A stretch of DNA of 64,000 nt from Leptospira bourretii (GCF_004770145.1 NZ_RQFW01000022.1:62001-126000), one strand, 5' to 3'; counted from the stretch's first letter, positions 25,806-35,456 are shown. The notes: generated by a model not told the origin, from the sequence alone. A program made the numbers and translations.

Positions 25806-27319
25806 TGGCAGATCGTAATACAGAAAAACTAGATTTTTTTCTTATCTTCTCAGTTGTCCTTGTGGCAATGGCAGGAGTTCTTACCCTATACACTCAAGAA
25901 GCAAACACTGCGGATGGTCTTGGACGCTGGTACAAACAGTTTACCTTTGTGTTTGTGGGACTCATCTCCATGTGGTTTATGTCGAGGATCAATTACCAGT
26001 TGATTGGTTCTTATGCACTTTTTATCTATATCTTCTCCATTGTATTACTTGTACTCACACTGATTCCTGGAATTGGATACCTTCCTTCTGGTCGCGGTGC
26101 TCGTTCTTGGTTAAAACTAGGACCCATCACTCTCCAGGCATCCGAGTTTTCTAAACTAGCAACCGTAATCCTTCTTGGTCAATATTTGGTTTTAAAAGAA
26201 AAAGAAATGCACAAAATCACGGTGCTCATCATTCCATTTATCATTTGTTTGGTGCCGATGCTTTTTATCATTTTACAGCCAGACTTTGGAACAGCAGTTT
26301 CATTTTTACCAATGTTATTTACAATGTTATACTTGGGTGGGGCCGACATTTTACACGTTGGGTCTCTCCTTACCTTTGGTGGAATTTCACTAATGGTTCC
26401 CATGTACCTTGCTTACTCACAACTAACGCTCATCCAACCACTCATTGATTTACTTCGTAAAGATAACAAAGTGGAACTTGTCTCCATCGTAAACCAACTC
26501 CAAGGTAAAATTTGGTTAATTTTAGATGGGAAAAAAGTATCTGGACTCACGTTGCCTGGAATTGAGAACCCAAAAAATTTACAGATGATCCGGGAAGCCG
26601 CAGAAATTGTCAAAGATGAATATGCGAGTGTCGGATATAAGATTTTATCAAACGAAGCATTTATGTTTGGCCTGGGTGGAACACTGGCTCTCATCAGTTT
26701 GGTGATGATTTTTATCAGGATTGCTCGTGGTTCCAAACACTTAAGAAACTACTACATCACCATTGGAATTTTAGGACTTTCCATCCTATCTGCTATTGCC
26801 GTTCACAAATCCATTCCTTTCCGAGAAAACCAAGTCATCCGTCTTACTGCCTTTCTCAATCCTGACCAGTTCAAACAAGGTGCGGGTTACCAACTCCGAG
26901 CCTCCAAACCCGCCGTTGGCTCAGGAAAGGTTTTTGGAAAAGGTTTATTTCATGGAGAGATGACCGAAGGGCGCGTTCCCCATGTTCCTGAATCGGGAAC
27001 AGATTTTATCTTTGCATCTTGGGCAGAACAAACTGGTTTTTTTGGAAGTGTTCTTCTTTTATTTTTCCTTATGTCCATCCCACTCAGAGGACTCCAAATT
27101 AGTTTTGAAAGTAAAGACAGGTTCGGATCCCTTCTTGCCGCCGGGATTGTGGCCATGATCTTTTTTCATATTGCCATTAACGTTGGAATTGTGATTGGAC
27201 TTCTCCCAGTAACAGGTGTTCCACTAACATTTATGAGTTACGGTGGATCGCATTTGGTGATGGCAATGACGGCCGTTGGAATTATTTTATCCATTAAAAA
27301 ACGTAAGTTTGCAAACTAA
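25805..27319 (+). CDS. rodA: RodA, SEDS peptidoglycan glycosyltransferase
   Basis: A 504-residue polytopic SEDS protein, longer than the roughly 370-420 residues common for RodA. Conserved segments: [49 protein letters not shown], and [13 protein letters not shown]. The extra length lies mainly between about residues 205 and 290 ([19 protein letters not shown] through [14 protein letters not shown]), a hydrophilic loop. It polymerises lipid II glycan strands with PBP2. Last gene of the tight mre/mrd cluster. Confidence 0.93.
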   Translation: MADRNTEKLDFFLIFSVVLVAMAGVLTLYTQEANTADGLGRWYKQFTFVFVGLISMWFMSRINYQLIGSYALFIYIFSIVLLVLTLIPGIGYLPSGRGARSWLKLGPITLQASEFSKLATVILLGQYLVLKEKEMHKITVLIIPFIICLVPMLFIILQPDFGTAVSFLPMLFTMLYLGGADILHVGSLLTFGGISLMVPMYLAYSQLTLIQPLIDLLRKDNKVELVSIVNQLQGKIWLILDGKKVSGLTLPGIENPKNLQMIREAAEIVKDEYASVGYKILSNEAFMFGLGGTLALISLVMIFIRIARGSKHLRNYYITIGILGLSILSAIAVHKSIPFRENQVIRLTAFLNPDQFKQGAGYQLRASKPAVGSGKVFGKGLFHGEMTEGRVPHVPESGTDFIFASWAEQTGFFGSVLLLFFLMSIPLRGLQISFESKDRFGSLLAAGIVAMIFFHIAINVGIVIGLLPVTGVPLTFMSYGGSHLVMAMTAVGIILSIKKRKFAN

Positions 27320-27327
27320 GATCCACT

Positions 27328-28092
27328 ATGAAACCAACCAAAAAAGTATTGGGGGCAGAAGAGTTCTTTCAGACCAAAATCAAATTAGAAAATGAATTGA
27401 TTCGTCTGGAAGAACTGGAGAGAGAATCAAAAACTCACATTACTTCCATGATGGAACTGTCGGAAAAATTGATCCAACTTTCAGAATCCAACGAATCACC
27501 ATACTTTTTACAAAGAAGCAAACGCCTAAACACTGAAATTCATAAGTTCAAAATCAAAAATGAATACAAACAAAAAGAATTTGATTCACTTTTCCATATC
27601 TTAGAAAAAATCAAATCAGAAGATAAAATTGAATTTTTGGATTCAGCTCTAAAAAATCGAATCAACCGCATTGCGACAAACCTTACTGAAAAAAAACAGA
27701 ATCCACCTTCACAACAAAAACTCAGTGGGAAATTAGTTTTTATTTGTTATGTGTTAGAAGGCGTGAATTTTTTAATTCCTAAAAAAACGTATCGAATCCT
27801 CCGTGATATTCCTGCTTTCAAAAAACAATTACGCATCAGAGAAAAATTGATACCGCTCTTTCCTGGACCTGGATTTGTTCTAATGGAAGAAGGTGAAAAA
27901 AAACAAAAGAACGTACTTTTGATAAAGGACTCTTCAAAAAAGGAACTTGGTTTTTATTTTGATGAACTAAAAGAAGATTGGGCGGTCTCAAAAACTTCTT
28001 TGGAAGGATTGTTGGAAAAGGATTCTACCAACGGACAAATTTTAGGAAAAATCAAACGAAAAGGAAAATTATACCACTTAGTTAAAATCTAA
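27328..28092 (+). CDS. Coiled-coil protein of unknown function
   Basis: A 254-residue, Lys/Glu-rich cytoplasmic protein. Residues about 15-110 are predicted coiled coil. The C-terminal half (about 130-254) alternates short strands, including LVFICYVLEGVNFLIP and LGFYFDELKEDW, with a loose resemblance to CheW-like folds, which I would not rely on. It lies 8 bp after rodA and so is probably co-transcribed with the elongation genes. Its end overlaps convergent ribF by 15 bp. Confidence 0.65.
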   Translation: MKPTKKVLGAEEFFQTKIKLENELIRLEELERESKTHITSMMELSEKLIQLSESNESPYFLQRSKRLNTEIHKFKIKNEYKQKEFDSLFHILEKIKSEDKIEFLDSALKNRINRIATNLTEKKQNPPSQQKLSGKLVFICYVLEGVNFLIPKKTYRILRDIPAFKKQLRIREKLIPLFPGPGFVLMEEGEKKQKNVLLIKDSSKKELGFYFDELKEDWAVSKTSLEGLLEKDSTNGQILGKIKRKGKLYHLVKI

Positions 28093-29010
28093 GATACGAA
28101 TACTATCTTCTTTATCTTTTGTTAGTTGGTTTTTTAATTCTTCCAAACCGCCAAACTTTTTTTCATCTCTAATTTTATGAACAATTTCTAATTCTACTTC
28201 TTTTCCGTACAAATTGCCGTCAAAATCGAAAACATTCACTTCCACATGAAGACCTAACCCATCGAAAGTGGGATTGTGGCCAATGTTGACCATACCTTTG
28301 TGGTCATGGCCATCAAACTTAGCAAAACAAGCATAAACGCCGATGGCAGGTAACAACTTATCTTCCGGAACTTTGATATTGGCTGTGGGAAATCCAATTG
28401 TCCTTCCTCGTTTGGCACCTTCAAACACCACACCTGTTATGTGATAATTTCTTCCGAGAAGAATTTTTGCCTCTTCCATTTCCCCTTTTTCCAAAAACCC
28501 TCGGATCAGCGAAGATGAAATTTTACTTTCCTTTTTTAGAACCGCTTCCTTTAATTCGACCGCATAACCGTATTTAGTTTTATTTGAATCGAGAAGTGTA
28601 AAATCACCACGGCGTTCTGCTCCAAAAAAATGATTATAACCAATCACGATATGTTTTGCATTCAAAGTTTGGATCATGATCTTTTCCAAAAAAACTTCTG
28701 CAGACATTTTTGAAAGTTCCAAAGTGAAATCCAAAACAACCAAATAGTCGATTCCAAACCCACGGATGAGTTCTTCTTTTTCTGATTCGGAAGAGAGATA
28801 TTTGAAATTTGGTTTTTTCCCAAGAACCACAGAAGGATTGGGAAAGTAAGTAACCACCACAGAAGGTAGGCCTAAGTCCTTTGCTTTCTCCACAGTTCGC
28901 AAAAGTAATGTCTGGTGGCCCACATGGATTCCATCAAAGTTGCCGAGTGTCAGGGAAGAGCCGTTTTGAAACTCGTTTTGGATCGATTCTAAAGAGCGAA
29001 TAATTTTCAA
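28078..29010 (-). CDS. ribF: Bifunctional riboflavin kinase/FAD synthetase
   Basis: A 310-residue protein. The N-terminal FMN adenylyltransferase domain has LGNFDGIHVGHQTLL and GYNHFFG. The C-terminal riboflavin kinase domain has KRGRTIGFPTANI and NIGHNPTF. It makes FMN and then FAD from riboflavin. Length is standard for RibF. Divergent from the exported protein at 29056. Confidence 0.94.
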   Translation of the reverse strand: MKIIRSLESIQNEFQNGSSLTLGNFDGIHVGHQTLLLRTVEKAKDLGLPSVVVTYFPNPSVVLGKKPNFKYLSSESEKEELIRGFGIDYLVVLDFTLELSKMSAEVFLEKIMIQTLNAKHIVIGYNHFFGAERRGDFTLLDSNKTKYGYAVELKEAVLKKESKISSSLIRGFLEKGEMEEAKILLGRNYHITGVVFEGAKRGRTIGFPTANIKVPEDKLLPAIGVYACFAKFDGHDHKGMVNIGHNPTFDGLGLHVEVNVFDFDGNLYGKEVELEIVHKIRDEKKFGGLEELKNQLTKDKEDSIRILDFN

Positions 29011-29055
29011 GGGGGGACTTGTCTCGTAATCCGATACTTGTACTAGGTGCTTCCA

Positions 29056-29616
29056 TTGAAACTACGAATCCTTCTCCTTACGGCAATCTTTTTATCAACC
29101 TTGGTTTCGTTGTTCGCAAAAGACTTCCAAATTCCCAAACAAGAATTTGGTTTGGAAGAGGGTTTACTCCCAGAAGACATTTCCACCTACCCCGAACTCA
29201 AAACATGGGCCATTTACCAATCCTATGAATTGGAACCAGATGCGCCCTACTTAGGACTCCAGGATTATATTTGCCGGATGGTACCAGAAACTGGCCTCCA
29301 GTTCCTTCTAGAAAAAACGATCCAATCCAAATCTACGGTTTATCTTTATTTGGACATAACTCGTTACAGACCTTTAAAAGGTTCCAAATTCAAACCCAAA
29401 AAATTAAACATTCTTGTGAATGGAAGGCCCAAACTTTCCATCTATGCGGACAAAAACCAAAGTTTTGTGAACCCTGTGGAAATTCCCCTCGAACCATCCG
29501 AATATCCAGAGGGAAAGATTTATGTCGACCTTGTGCCCAGTCACAATTCCTTGGGACGGTTTTGGGGAGTTTGGGATGCGTTTGTTTTGGAAAACCGATT
29601 GGATGCGAAAGACTAA
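29056..29616 (+). CDS. Exported protein of unknown function
   Basis: 186 residues from TTG 29056, preferred because AGG at 29045-29047 is then 8 nt away; GTG 29047 is an in-frame alternative. A signal peptide (LKLRILLLTAIFLSTLVSLFA) is followed by a beta-rich domain with VYLYLDITRYRPLKG and KIYVDLVP, resembling a carbohydrate-binding-like sandwich. No family recognised. Convergent with the STAS gene, 9 bp between stops. Confidence 0.65.
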   Translation: MKLRILLLTAIFLSTLVSLFAKDFQIPKQEFGLEEGLLPEDISTYPELKTWAIYQSYELEPDAPYLGLQDYICRMVPETGLQFLLEKTIQSKSTVYLYLDITRYRPLKGSKFKPKKLNILVNGRPKLSIYADKNQSFVNPVEIPLEPSEYPEGKIYVDLVPSHNSLGRFWGVWDAFVLENRLDAKD

Positions 29617-29625
29617 AGAAAATGC

Positions 29626-29970
29626 CTAAACGGCATATTTTTCGCGGTATTCGTCTTCACCAATGGTTTGGAAGTAACTGGTAAGGCCAGCCACTTTAAA
29701 AACCTTCTCAATGGCCGGTTTCATATTGGCAATGGAGAACTTTCCTTTGAGTTCTTGGACATAATTCAGCTGTTTGATGAGCATTCCAATTCCAGAAGAG
29801 TCAATGTAATTGAGTTTCTCTAAATTGATGATTACGTGCAGATTTTCAGTGGGTTGGCTCGGAACATTGGTTTCCAGGAAGTTTTTAAAATCCAGGGAAG
29901 TGTAAATGTCCAAACTTCCAGAAATGCTGATCACATAAGCGTCGGCATTTTTTTTTAGATTTATTTCCAT
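29626..29970 (-). CDS. STAS-domain anti-sigma factor antagonist
   Basis: A 114-residue classical STAS protein with NLEKLNYIDSSGIGMLI, the conserved phosphoserine region (DSSG). It would release a partner anti-sigma or other target when dephosphorylated. It is closer to SpoIIAA-type proteins than the slr1659-type one at 7552. No kinase gene is adjacent. Confidence 0.88.
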   Translation of the reverse strand: MEINLKKNADAYVISISGSLDIYTSLDFKNFLETNVPSQPTENLHVIINLEKLNYIDSSGIGMLIKQLNYVQELKGKFSIANMKPAIEKVFKVAGLTSYFQTIGEDEYREKYAV

Positions 29971-30088
29971 GGGAGACCTACCGCAAGACTCGGGTTTTTG
30001 CGTTTTTTATCAACCTTATTTTTAACAAATTAATGATTTCATTTCAAAAGTCGAAAATATATATAGAGTCTACTATCTGGGAGTTCGT

Positions 30089-30808
30089 ATGCGTATCTCG
30101 TTTGTCCTAATTTTATCCTTCCTACTCACCGTTGGCCTTTTTGCTGCGGATGAAAAAAATGAACCTGTTAGCCAAGCAGATTCCCAAAAGTTAAATCAGG
30201 ATGGTAGTATTGCTCTCATTCCTTATAATGCGAAGCAACAACAGAAGATTGAACGAATTGGTAAAGAAGTGGATGATTACCATGCCATGATCAATGAAAA
30301 GGTAAAGTTCCTGAGTTTCGAAAAGAAAATCAAGGACAGCCGATATGGCCAAGTCACAAACGCAAGGGAAATCCACCTTCCATTTGAACCTCGTTATGTC
30401 ATGCATAGTCGCTTTGTCATGAAATTGAAAGGTGGTGGTGGAGCCGAAGGTGGTGGATTCTCTTTAGATGAATTGTCCTTTTGGTCAAGAAAATCGCTCA
30501 CCGAAAAAGGCAAAGACCCAGTCACAACTTATCGTGAATTAAAAAATAACACAAGCGGTGGAGTGAAAGGACTAACACTTTCAGTTCGCACTGTAACAAA
30601 CGCAGATGACAATACTCTAAGCTTTGAGTTAGAAAAAATCCAAAGCCCTTGGGAAAGATTACGTTTAGCAACAGCCTATCGTGATAGGCTCCGTGAAGTA
30701 GCAAGAACCATTGACAGATACATCCAAGCAAAAGGTGGTTTGGAAACCAGAATGGTTTCTGAATCCGTTATGGAAATTTCTGTCAGTGGGGATTTCCAAG
30801 AACCATAG
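30089..30808 (+). CDS. Exported protein of unknown function
   Basis: A 239-residue protein with a signal peptide (SFVLILSFLLTVGLFAAD), a charged helical region (about 45-80), a glycine-rich stretch (LKGGGGAEGGG, about 113-124) and a helical C-terminal part (SPWERLRLATAYRDRLREV). It may be periplasmic or flagella-associated, but I cannot place it in the FlaA or Fcp families. A good SD (GGGAG) precedes ATG. Followed 15 bp later by the DnaJ-like gene. Confidence 0.7.
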   Translation: MRISFVLILSFLLTVGLFAADEKNEPVSQADSQKLNQDGSIALIPYNAKQQQKIERIGKEVDDYHAMINEKVKFLSFEKKIKDSRYGQVTNAREIHLPFEPRYVMHSRFVMKLKGGGGAEGGGFSLDELSFWSRKSLTEKGKDPVTTYRELKNNTSGGVKGLTLSVRTVTNADDNTLSFELEKIQSPWERLRLATAYRDRLREVARTIDRYIQAKGGLETRMVSESVMEISVSGDFQEP

Positions 30809-30823
30809 TCCAATGAGGGTGGA

Positions 30824-31531
30824 ATGAGTTTTTCCATACCACCACAATCTTCCAACCTTTACGAAGTCCTAGAAATTCCCTTTGGTGCCACGACGGAAGA
30901 GATTAAAACCTCTTTCCGTCATCTAGTAAAACAATTTCATCCCGACAATCCCTTCACAGGCTCCTATTCTAAATTTCAAAGTATCTATTTTGCCTACCAA
31001 ACACTAACAGGTGATGGTCGGAAACGTTATGATGAAGAATTTAAAAAAAACTACGCTCGCGAATTCTTAAAACGCAAACTAGAAGAACATCCTGTTGTAC
31101 TCCCTGTCTCTCGTGTTCGGTTCACAACAGGGATATTGGAGCTCGCCAAACGTGGATTAATGAGGAAGGGTTTTCGCAACAAAGATAGACGTAAGGTCAC
31201 GGGAATCGATTATGATTTGATTATAGACTTAAAAGAATCGGAAATCATTCGTCCTGTGATTGCCGTCATCCCACTGACTGTCAGAATTGTTTGTAGGGAT
31301 TGTATGGGTGGCGACCCCCATTGCCCCGCATGTAATGGACGGGGTAGTTACAAAGGTTACAGAAATCTAAAGGTAGAATTTCCAAAATCGGCCCTTGTAA
31401 ATGGCAGGGTATTTGAATTTGATCTTTCCAAATTCCGACCAGATTCCTTTACCCATTTTAAGAAAAAATTCCTACGTGTGAAACTCTTAGTACATAAAAA
31501 TATCCCTTTACGAGCAAAGAGTACTGTCTAA
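30824..31531 (+). CDS. DnaJ-like co-chaperone with one zinc centre
   Basis: A 235-residue protein. The N-terminal J domain (about 11-72) has the essential HPD at 39-41. A C-terminal domain follows, carrying a single four-cysteine cluster (Cys157, 160, 167, 170; CRDC, CPACNGRG). Canonical DnaJ has four CxxCxGxG repeats and a Gly/Phe linker; both are lacking here. It should stimulate DnaK on specific clients. SD GAGGGTGG precedes the start. Lies 11 bp ahead of manA. Confidence 0.82.
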   Translation: MSFSIPPQSSNLYEVLEIPFGATTEEIKTSFRHLVKQFHPDNPFTGSYSKFQSIYFAYQTLTGDGRKRYDEEFKKNYAREFLKRKLEEHPVVLPVSRVRFTTGILELAKRGLMRKGFRNKDRRKVTGIDYDLIIDLKESEIIRPVIAVIPLTVRIVCRDCMGGDPHCPACNGRGSYKGYRNLKVEFPKSALVNGRVFEFDLSKFRPDSFTHFKKKFLRVKLLVHKNIPLRAKSTV

Positions 31532-31542
31532 AAAGGAAATCG

Positions 31543-32559
31543 ATGGAAAAGATTCCCAAGGTTCTATTTGTAACCCCCCTATATAAAGAAAAAATCTGGG
31601 GAGGAAGAAAACTCGAAACATCTCTCGGCCGTAAAATTCCTGAAGGATCCATTGGGGAATCTTGGGAAGTTTCTGTTTATGGATCAGACGTTTCCCCTAT
31701 CAAAAATATAGAGTTTCAAAATATTCCACTAACAGACCTTATCCGAAAAGCACCAGAATCTGTCCTTGGAAAACCATTTACAAAATCGGGATTACCTCTA
31801 CTTGTCAAAGTCATTGATGCCAAAGAAAAACTTTCCGTCCAAGTCCATCCCGATGACGATTACGCACTCAAATATGACCCCAAATCTAATGGGAAAAAAG
31901 AATGTTGGTATGTTTTATCTGCTGAACCTGGAGCCGAACTTGTAGTCGGTTTTGATACCAATACGAGTAAAGAAGAGTATGAAACCCTAGTGAAACAGAA
32001 TTTAGGCGAAAATGTTCTCAGGAAATGGAAAGTAAAACCAGGTGATGTATTCCTTTTAAACCCGGGAACCATCCATGCCATCGGTGGTGGCGTTTTACTT
32101 TTAGAAGTGCAACAATCTTCTGATTCTACTTACAGAGTTTACGATTATGGACGATTGGGTGATGATGGAAATCCAAGAGAACTTCATTTAGAAAAAGCAC
32201 TCGCTGTTCTCAATTTTCAAAAATCTGACGGTTCTGAAAAACAAACAAAACAACTCATCACATACCATCCTTTTCCAAGATATCTTTTTACCTCTAATGA
32301 CAAATTTAGATTGGAATCTTGGGAGTTCAACCAAGCCCAAAATTTCACCTTTTCAAAATTAGGTGATCCTGTGACTTTCGGAATTTTTTATACTGTCTCT
32401 GGATCAATTTATTTTCCTGAATTCCAAAAACTTGTAGGACCGAACGAAACGTTCATGATCACAGCCGCTGGGTTTACAGAAACCATCTCCGCCTTTGCGG
32501 AAACCGGTACGAAGCTAGCCTTTATGTCTGCCGGTTCCGATTCTGTAAAATATCAATAG
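31543..32559 (+). CDS. manA: Mannose-6-phosphate isomerase, class I
   Basis: A 338-residue cupin enzyme with zinc-site motifs VQVHPDDDYA and KKECWYVL, and LLEVQQSSDSTYRVYDYGR around the C-terminal catalytic arginine. It interconverts fructose-6-phosphate and mannose-6-phosphate for glycan precursors or mannose use. Length is typical of short bacterial class I enzymes. Confidence 0.92.
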   Translation: MEKIPKVLFVTPLYKEKIWGGRKLETSLGRKIPEGSIGESWEVSVYGSDVSPIKNIEFQNIPLTDLIRKAPESVLGKPFTKSGLPLLVKVIDAKEKLSVQVHPDDDYALKYDPKSNGKKECWYVLSAEPGAELVVGFDTNTSKEEYETLVKQNLGENVLRKWKVKPGDVFLLNPGTIHAIGGGVLLLEVQQSSDSTYRVYDYGRLGDDGNPRELHLEKALAVLNFQKSDGSEKQTKQLITYHPFPRYLFTSNDKFRLESWEFNQAQNFTFSKLGDPVTFGIFYTVSGSIYFPEFQKLVGPNETFMITAAGFTETISAFAETGTKLAFMSAGSDSVKYQ

Positions 32560-32568
32560 CCAACCCTA

Positions 32569-32595
32569 TTGACATTTTAATAGAATCGGTATAAT
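32569..32595 (+). promoter_or_regulatory. Consensus-like promoter upstream of small exported protein
   Basis: TTGACA (32569-32574) and TATAAT (32590-32595) are both exact consensus but only 15 bp apart. Transcription would begin near 32602, which excludes the ATG at 32594 and supports the start at 32615 behind AGAGAGG. Confidence 0.6.
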
Positions 32596-32614
32596 GGATG
32601 CCAGAGAGGTATCT

Positions 32615-32917
32615 ATGAAAAAAATAATTTCCCTATTACTCGTGTTAGCATCTACTTCTGTATTTGCTTTGTCTGACTTGGAAAACCTGATGATTAAAGA
32701 GGCAAATTCTCCGGAAAGTAAACAAGCTGCACGTTCTTATCTCAATGCGATGGCAAAAGAGAAAGAAGCAAGTGCAAAGAGACACGAAAAAATGGCGGGC
32801 AACAAAGGTGGAAAAGCAATCAGTGAAGCAAAGTTTAAAGAACATTGCCTAGCACTTGCAAAAGAATTTCGTACAGAAGCAGAAGAATACAAAAAAGCTG
32901 CAGATGATTTGAAATAA
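32615..32917 (+). CDS. Small exported helical protein
   Basis: 100 residues from ATG 32615 (SD AGAGAGG, 5-6 nt spacing). A signal peptide (IISLLLVLASTSVFA) is followed by a highly charged, Lys/Glu/Ala-rich helical mature part. It resembles other small periplasmic helical proteins but no family is recognised. It has its own strong promoter, suggesting high expression. Confidence 0.72.
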   Translation: MKKIISLLLVLASTSVFALSDLENLMIKEANSPESKQAARSYLNAMAKEKEASAKRHEKMAGNKGGKAISEAKFKEHCLALAKEFRTEAEEYKKAADDLK

Positions 32918-32934
32918 ATTTCTATCTTTTACTT

Positions 32935-33795
32935 TTAAGTGGGCAAAGGAATTCGATCTGTTTCTTTAGGGACTTTCGGAAATTCATCTTTTGCCCATCT
33001 TTCCTTTGCTCTTTCGATGGTTTCTTGTTTAGTCGAAACAAAGTTCCAAAATAAATGTCTTTTTTCTGTAAGTGGTTCTCCACCCAGTAAAATCAAACGG
33101 CTATTTTGTTTGGCCTTAAAGGATACAGCAGTTCCTTTTTCGAATAAAACCATAGATCCTACTGTATAAGATTCCCCGTTAGATTCGATCGCACCACGAG
33201 ACACATAAAGTCCCGCTTCTTCTTTATCAGAAAGAACCCAATGGACACCATCTGCACTTTGTTTGATTTCAATATCAGCATAAATCAAAGGGGAATGGAC
33301 AGTGGCTGGGGAATGCAATCCTAAAAAACTACCACCTAACAAACGAAAGACCAATCCATCTTTTGTTAAAACAGGAATTTCTTGTTCTGAAAAATGTTCA
33401 AAACTAGGATCTATTTCTTCTTTATCTTTCGGCAATGCAATCCATGTTTGGATGCCTTCTAATATTTCGTATTTAGGATCAAATTTTGAACGTTCACTGT
33501 GAACGATTCCAGATCCGGCTACCATCCAATTGGTTTCATGAGGACGAATGTCCATTTCCACTTTCAAACTATCACGATGAGTGATAACCCCATCATATAA
33601 AAAAGTAATAGTAGCAAGACCAATATGTGGATGTGCTCGGACAACGAGTTCTTCTCCAGTCACCACAGGTACAGGACCGAAGTGATCAAAAAAAACAAAG
33701 GGTCCTACCGAACGTTTCTCCATTGCCGGAAGAACACGACGGATCACAAAATTATCACCTAAGTCTTTTGAGTGTCCAACAAGAGATTTTGTCAT
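32935..33795 (-). CDS. Pirin family protein
   Basis: A 286-residue double-cupin protein. The N-terminal pirin motif is clear: FVFFDHFGP, then VRAHPHIGLATITFLYDG, and GSGIVHSERS with metal-ligand histidines. Some bacterial pirins oxidise quercetin, others bind metabolic enzymes; the role here is unknown. The start overlaps the upstream gene's stop (TAATG). Confidence 0.9.
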   Translation of the reverse strand: MTKSLVGHSKDLGDNFVIRRVLPAMEKRSVGPFVFFDHFGPVPVVTGEELVVRAHPHIGLATITFLYDGVITHRDSLKVEMDIRPHETNWMVAGSGIVHSERSKFDPKYEILEGIQTWIALPKDKEEIDPSFEHFSEQEIPVLTKDGLVFRLLGGSFLGLHSPATVHSPLIYADIEIKQSADGVHWVLSDKEEAGLYVSRGAIESNGESYTVGSMVLFEKGTAVSFKAKQNSRLILLGGEPLTEKRHLFWNFVSTKQETIERAKERWAKDEFPKVPKETDRIPLPT

Positions 33796-34856
33796 TAGCG
33801 TTTAGACTTCTTTCCCTTCGGTTTTGGTTTGGATATTTTCTTTTTCGCAGTGGGTTTTTGTTTTTTGATTTGTTTGGTGGATTTGGTCCCTGAAGTTTTG
33901 GATTCTTCTACCTTACCTACAAAAAGACCAATGGCTTCTTTGCCTTGGGTCCAATGTGCTTTGTTTCTAGCATTAAAATAGAGGATGAAGATTTTTTCTG
34001 TTTCTGAATACTTCACATCACAAGCATATACATGGCTTGCTTTCCAACCTCTTCCTGTTGGTCCAAGAATGGGTGTTTGGTTGATACGTTCAAAATGAAT
34101 CCCATCTTCACTTTGTAAAAAGAGAATGGCCGAACAGGATTCTTTCCTAACAGGATTCCAAAAAATCCCATTTTGAAATCCTAAGTAACGTCCTTTCCAT
34201 TCTATCACTTTGATAGAACCTGCACCCAAGTTACAAAATGGATCCATCTCATTGGGAGAAAGAATGGGATCAGAAAAATAAGAAAAAGGTCCTAGTGGGG
34301 AGTTTGCTTCGGCAACGGTAATATGTTTTGGTTCACAAAATCCACAATCAGGGATAAAAACAAGAGAGGAAGAAAAGTACATTCTGTACTTTTTTCCAAA
34401 CTTCACCAAACAAGGATTACTAACTGAATCCCCATATTTTGGGTCTTTGTGAAAAGGAAATTTTGGAGTAATAACCGTTTTGGAAGAAGACCAAGATTTT
34501 AAATCTTTACTGGTTCGAACTTCGATATGAGACTTCCACTTCCGATAAGGAAACCAAGACATAAGGACATGAAGGAATTTATACTTTTCGTAGTATAAAT
34601 AATAAGTTCCATCTTCTAAAAAGATAAAAGGACGCATGGCATTCCAAACCACGGTTTTTCTTTTTTTCCAATGGATTCCATCTTCCGAGAGGAATTCTTG
34701 AACCCCAAAAATATTGTGAGCAAAAAGATGCCAAAGTCCATCAGGGCAATTTTCGGGGAATAAAAAACTCGGATCCGCCAAAACAGGGGATGGGAATCCG
34801 GGTTTTAAAATTGGATCATCTTGGTAAAGTTGCCAATAGATATTTTGTTTGTTCAA
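33795..34856 (-). CDS. Five-bladed beta-propeller glycosidase-like protein with basic tail
   Basis: A 353-residue protein whose repeated blade motifs (FLSEDGIHWKKRKTVVW, VRTSKDLKSWSSSK, LQSEDGIHFERI) suit the GH43/GH32/GH130-like propeller superfamily. Acidic catalytic residues cannot be assigned with certainty. The last 35 or so residues are a Lys/Pro/Ser-rich tail (KKQKPTAKKKISKPKPKGKK), unusual for this fold. No signal peptide. Co-transcribed with pirin. Confidence 0.7.
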   Translation of the reverse strand: MNKQNIYWQLYQDDPILKPGFPSPVLADPSFLFPENCPDGLWHLFAHNIFGVQEFLSEDGIHWKKRKTVVWNAMRPFIFLEDGTYYLYYEKYKFLHVLMSWFPYRKWKSHIEVRTSKDLKSWSSSKTVITPKFPFHKDPKYGDSVSNPCLVKFGKKYRMYFSSSLVFIPDCGFCEPKHITVAEANSPLGPFSYFSDPILSPNEMDPFCNLGAGSIKVIEWKGRYLGFQNGIFWNPVRKESCSAILFLQSEDGIHFERINQTPILGPTGRGWKASHVYACDVKYSETEKIFILYFNARNKAHWTQGKEAIGLFVGKVEESKTSGTKSTKQIKKQKPTAKKKISKPKPKGKKSKR

Positions 34857-34871
34857 TCGAAATGAGTTTCC

Positions 34872-35414
34872 TTACTTTTCTAAAACAACTTTCAGGTTAG
34901 ATAGTCCCTCTTCAAAGTCTTTTCCGATCATTTCTTCAAAATTCATAAAAAGTAACATCAAATTAGAAGGGTAAGGCATCGAACCATCAAACCCCCAAAT
35001 GATTTTGGATTTTTTTTGGTCCAAAGAAGAAACCTTCATATAACTGCGTTCTGTACCTTCAAAAGGTTCAAAAAATCTTAGTTCTGTTTCCATCTCTAAG
35101 GCATCCGCATTGATCATTTTAATTTCTTGTTCTCCAGTTCCGACTTCTTTGTCTAAACTTTCCCAACGAGAAATAAAACCAACGGTTCCATCTAAACCCG
35201 TATAAATTTTCTTCATACTAGGATCTTTTTTTGCCCATACACTATACTGGTCTTGGTTTTTCAACATTCGAATGTACGCAAATACATCAGATGCTGGTTT
35301 GTTAATGTCGATGGAACGTTCTACCTGGTAACCAGTAGGTAAGAAAATAGCAACAACTAACGGGATGGCTATGATCCCGATGATTCCTATGGAAATTTTT
35401 CTGCCGAGTGTCAT
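34872..35414 (-). CDS. Membrane-anchored SRPBCC (START-like) protein
   Basis: A 180-residue protein with one N-terminal membrane helix (about 8-26), then a polyketide cyclase/SRPBCC fold beginning VERSIDINKPASDVFAYI. Such helix-grip proteins bind hydrophobic ligands. Lies 15 bp upstream of the propeller gene in the leftward operon. Confidence 0.8.
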   Translation of the reverse strand: MTLGRKISIGIIGIIAIPLVVAIFLPTGYQVERSIDINKPASDVFAYIRMLKNQDQYSVWAKKDPSMKKIYTGLDGTVGFISRWESLDKEVGTGEQEIKMINADALEMETELRFFEPFEGTERSYMKVSSLDQKKSKIIWGFDGSMPYPSNLMLLFMNFEEMIGKDFEEGLSNLKVVLEK

Positions 35415-35456
35415 AAGTTCAGTATCTTATCTATTTTATTCATTTAGTCAATTTAT

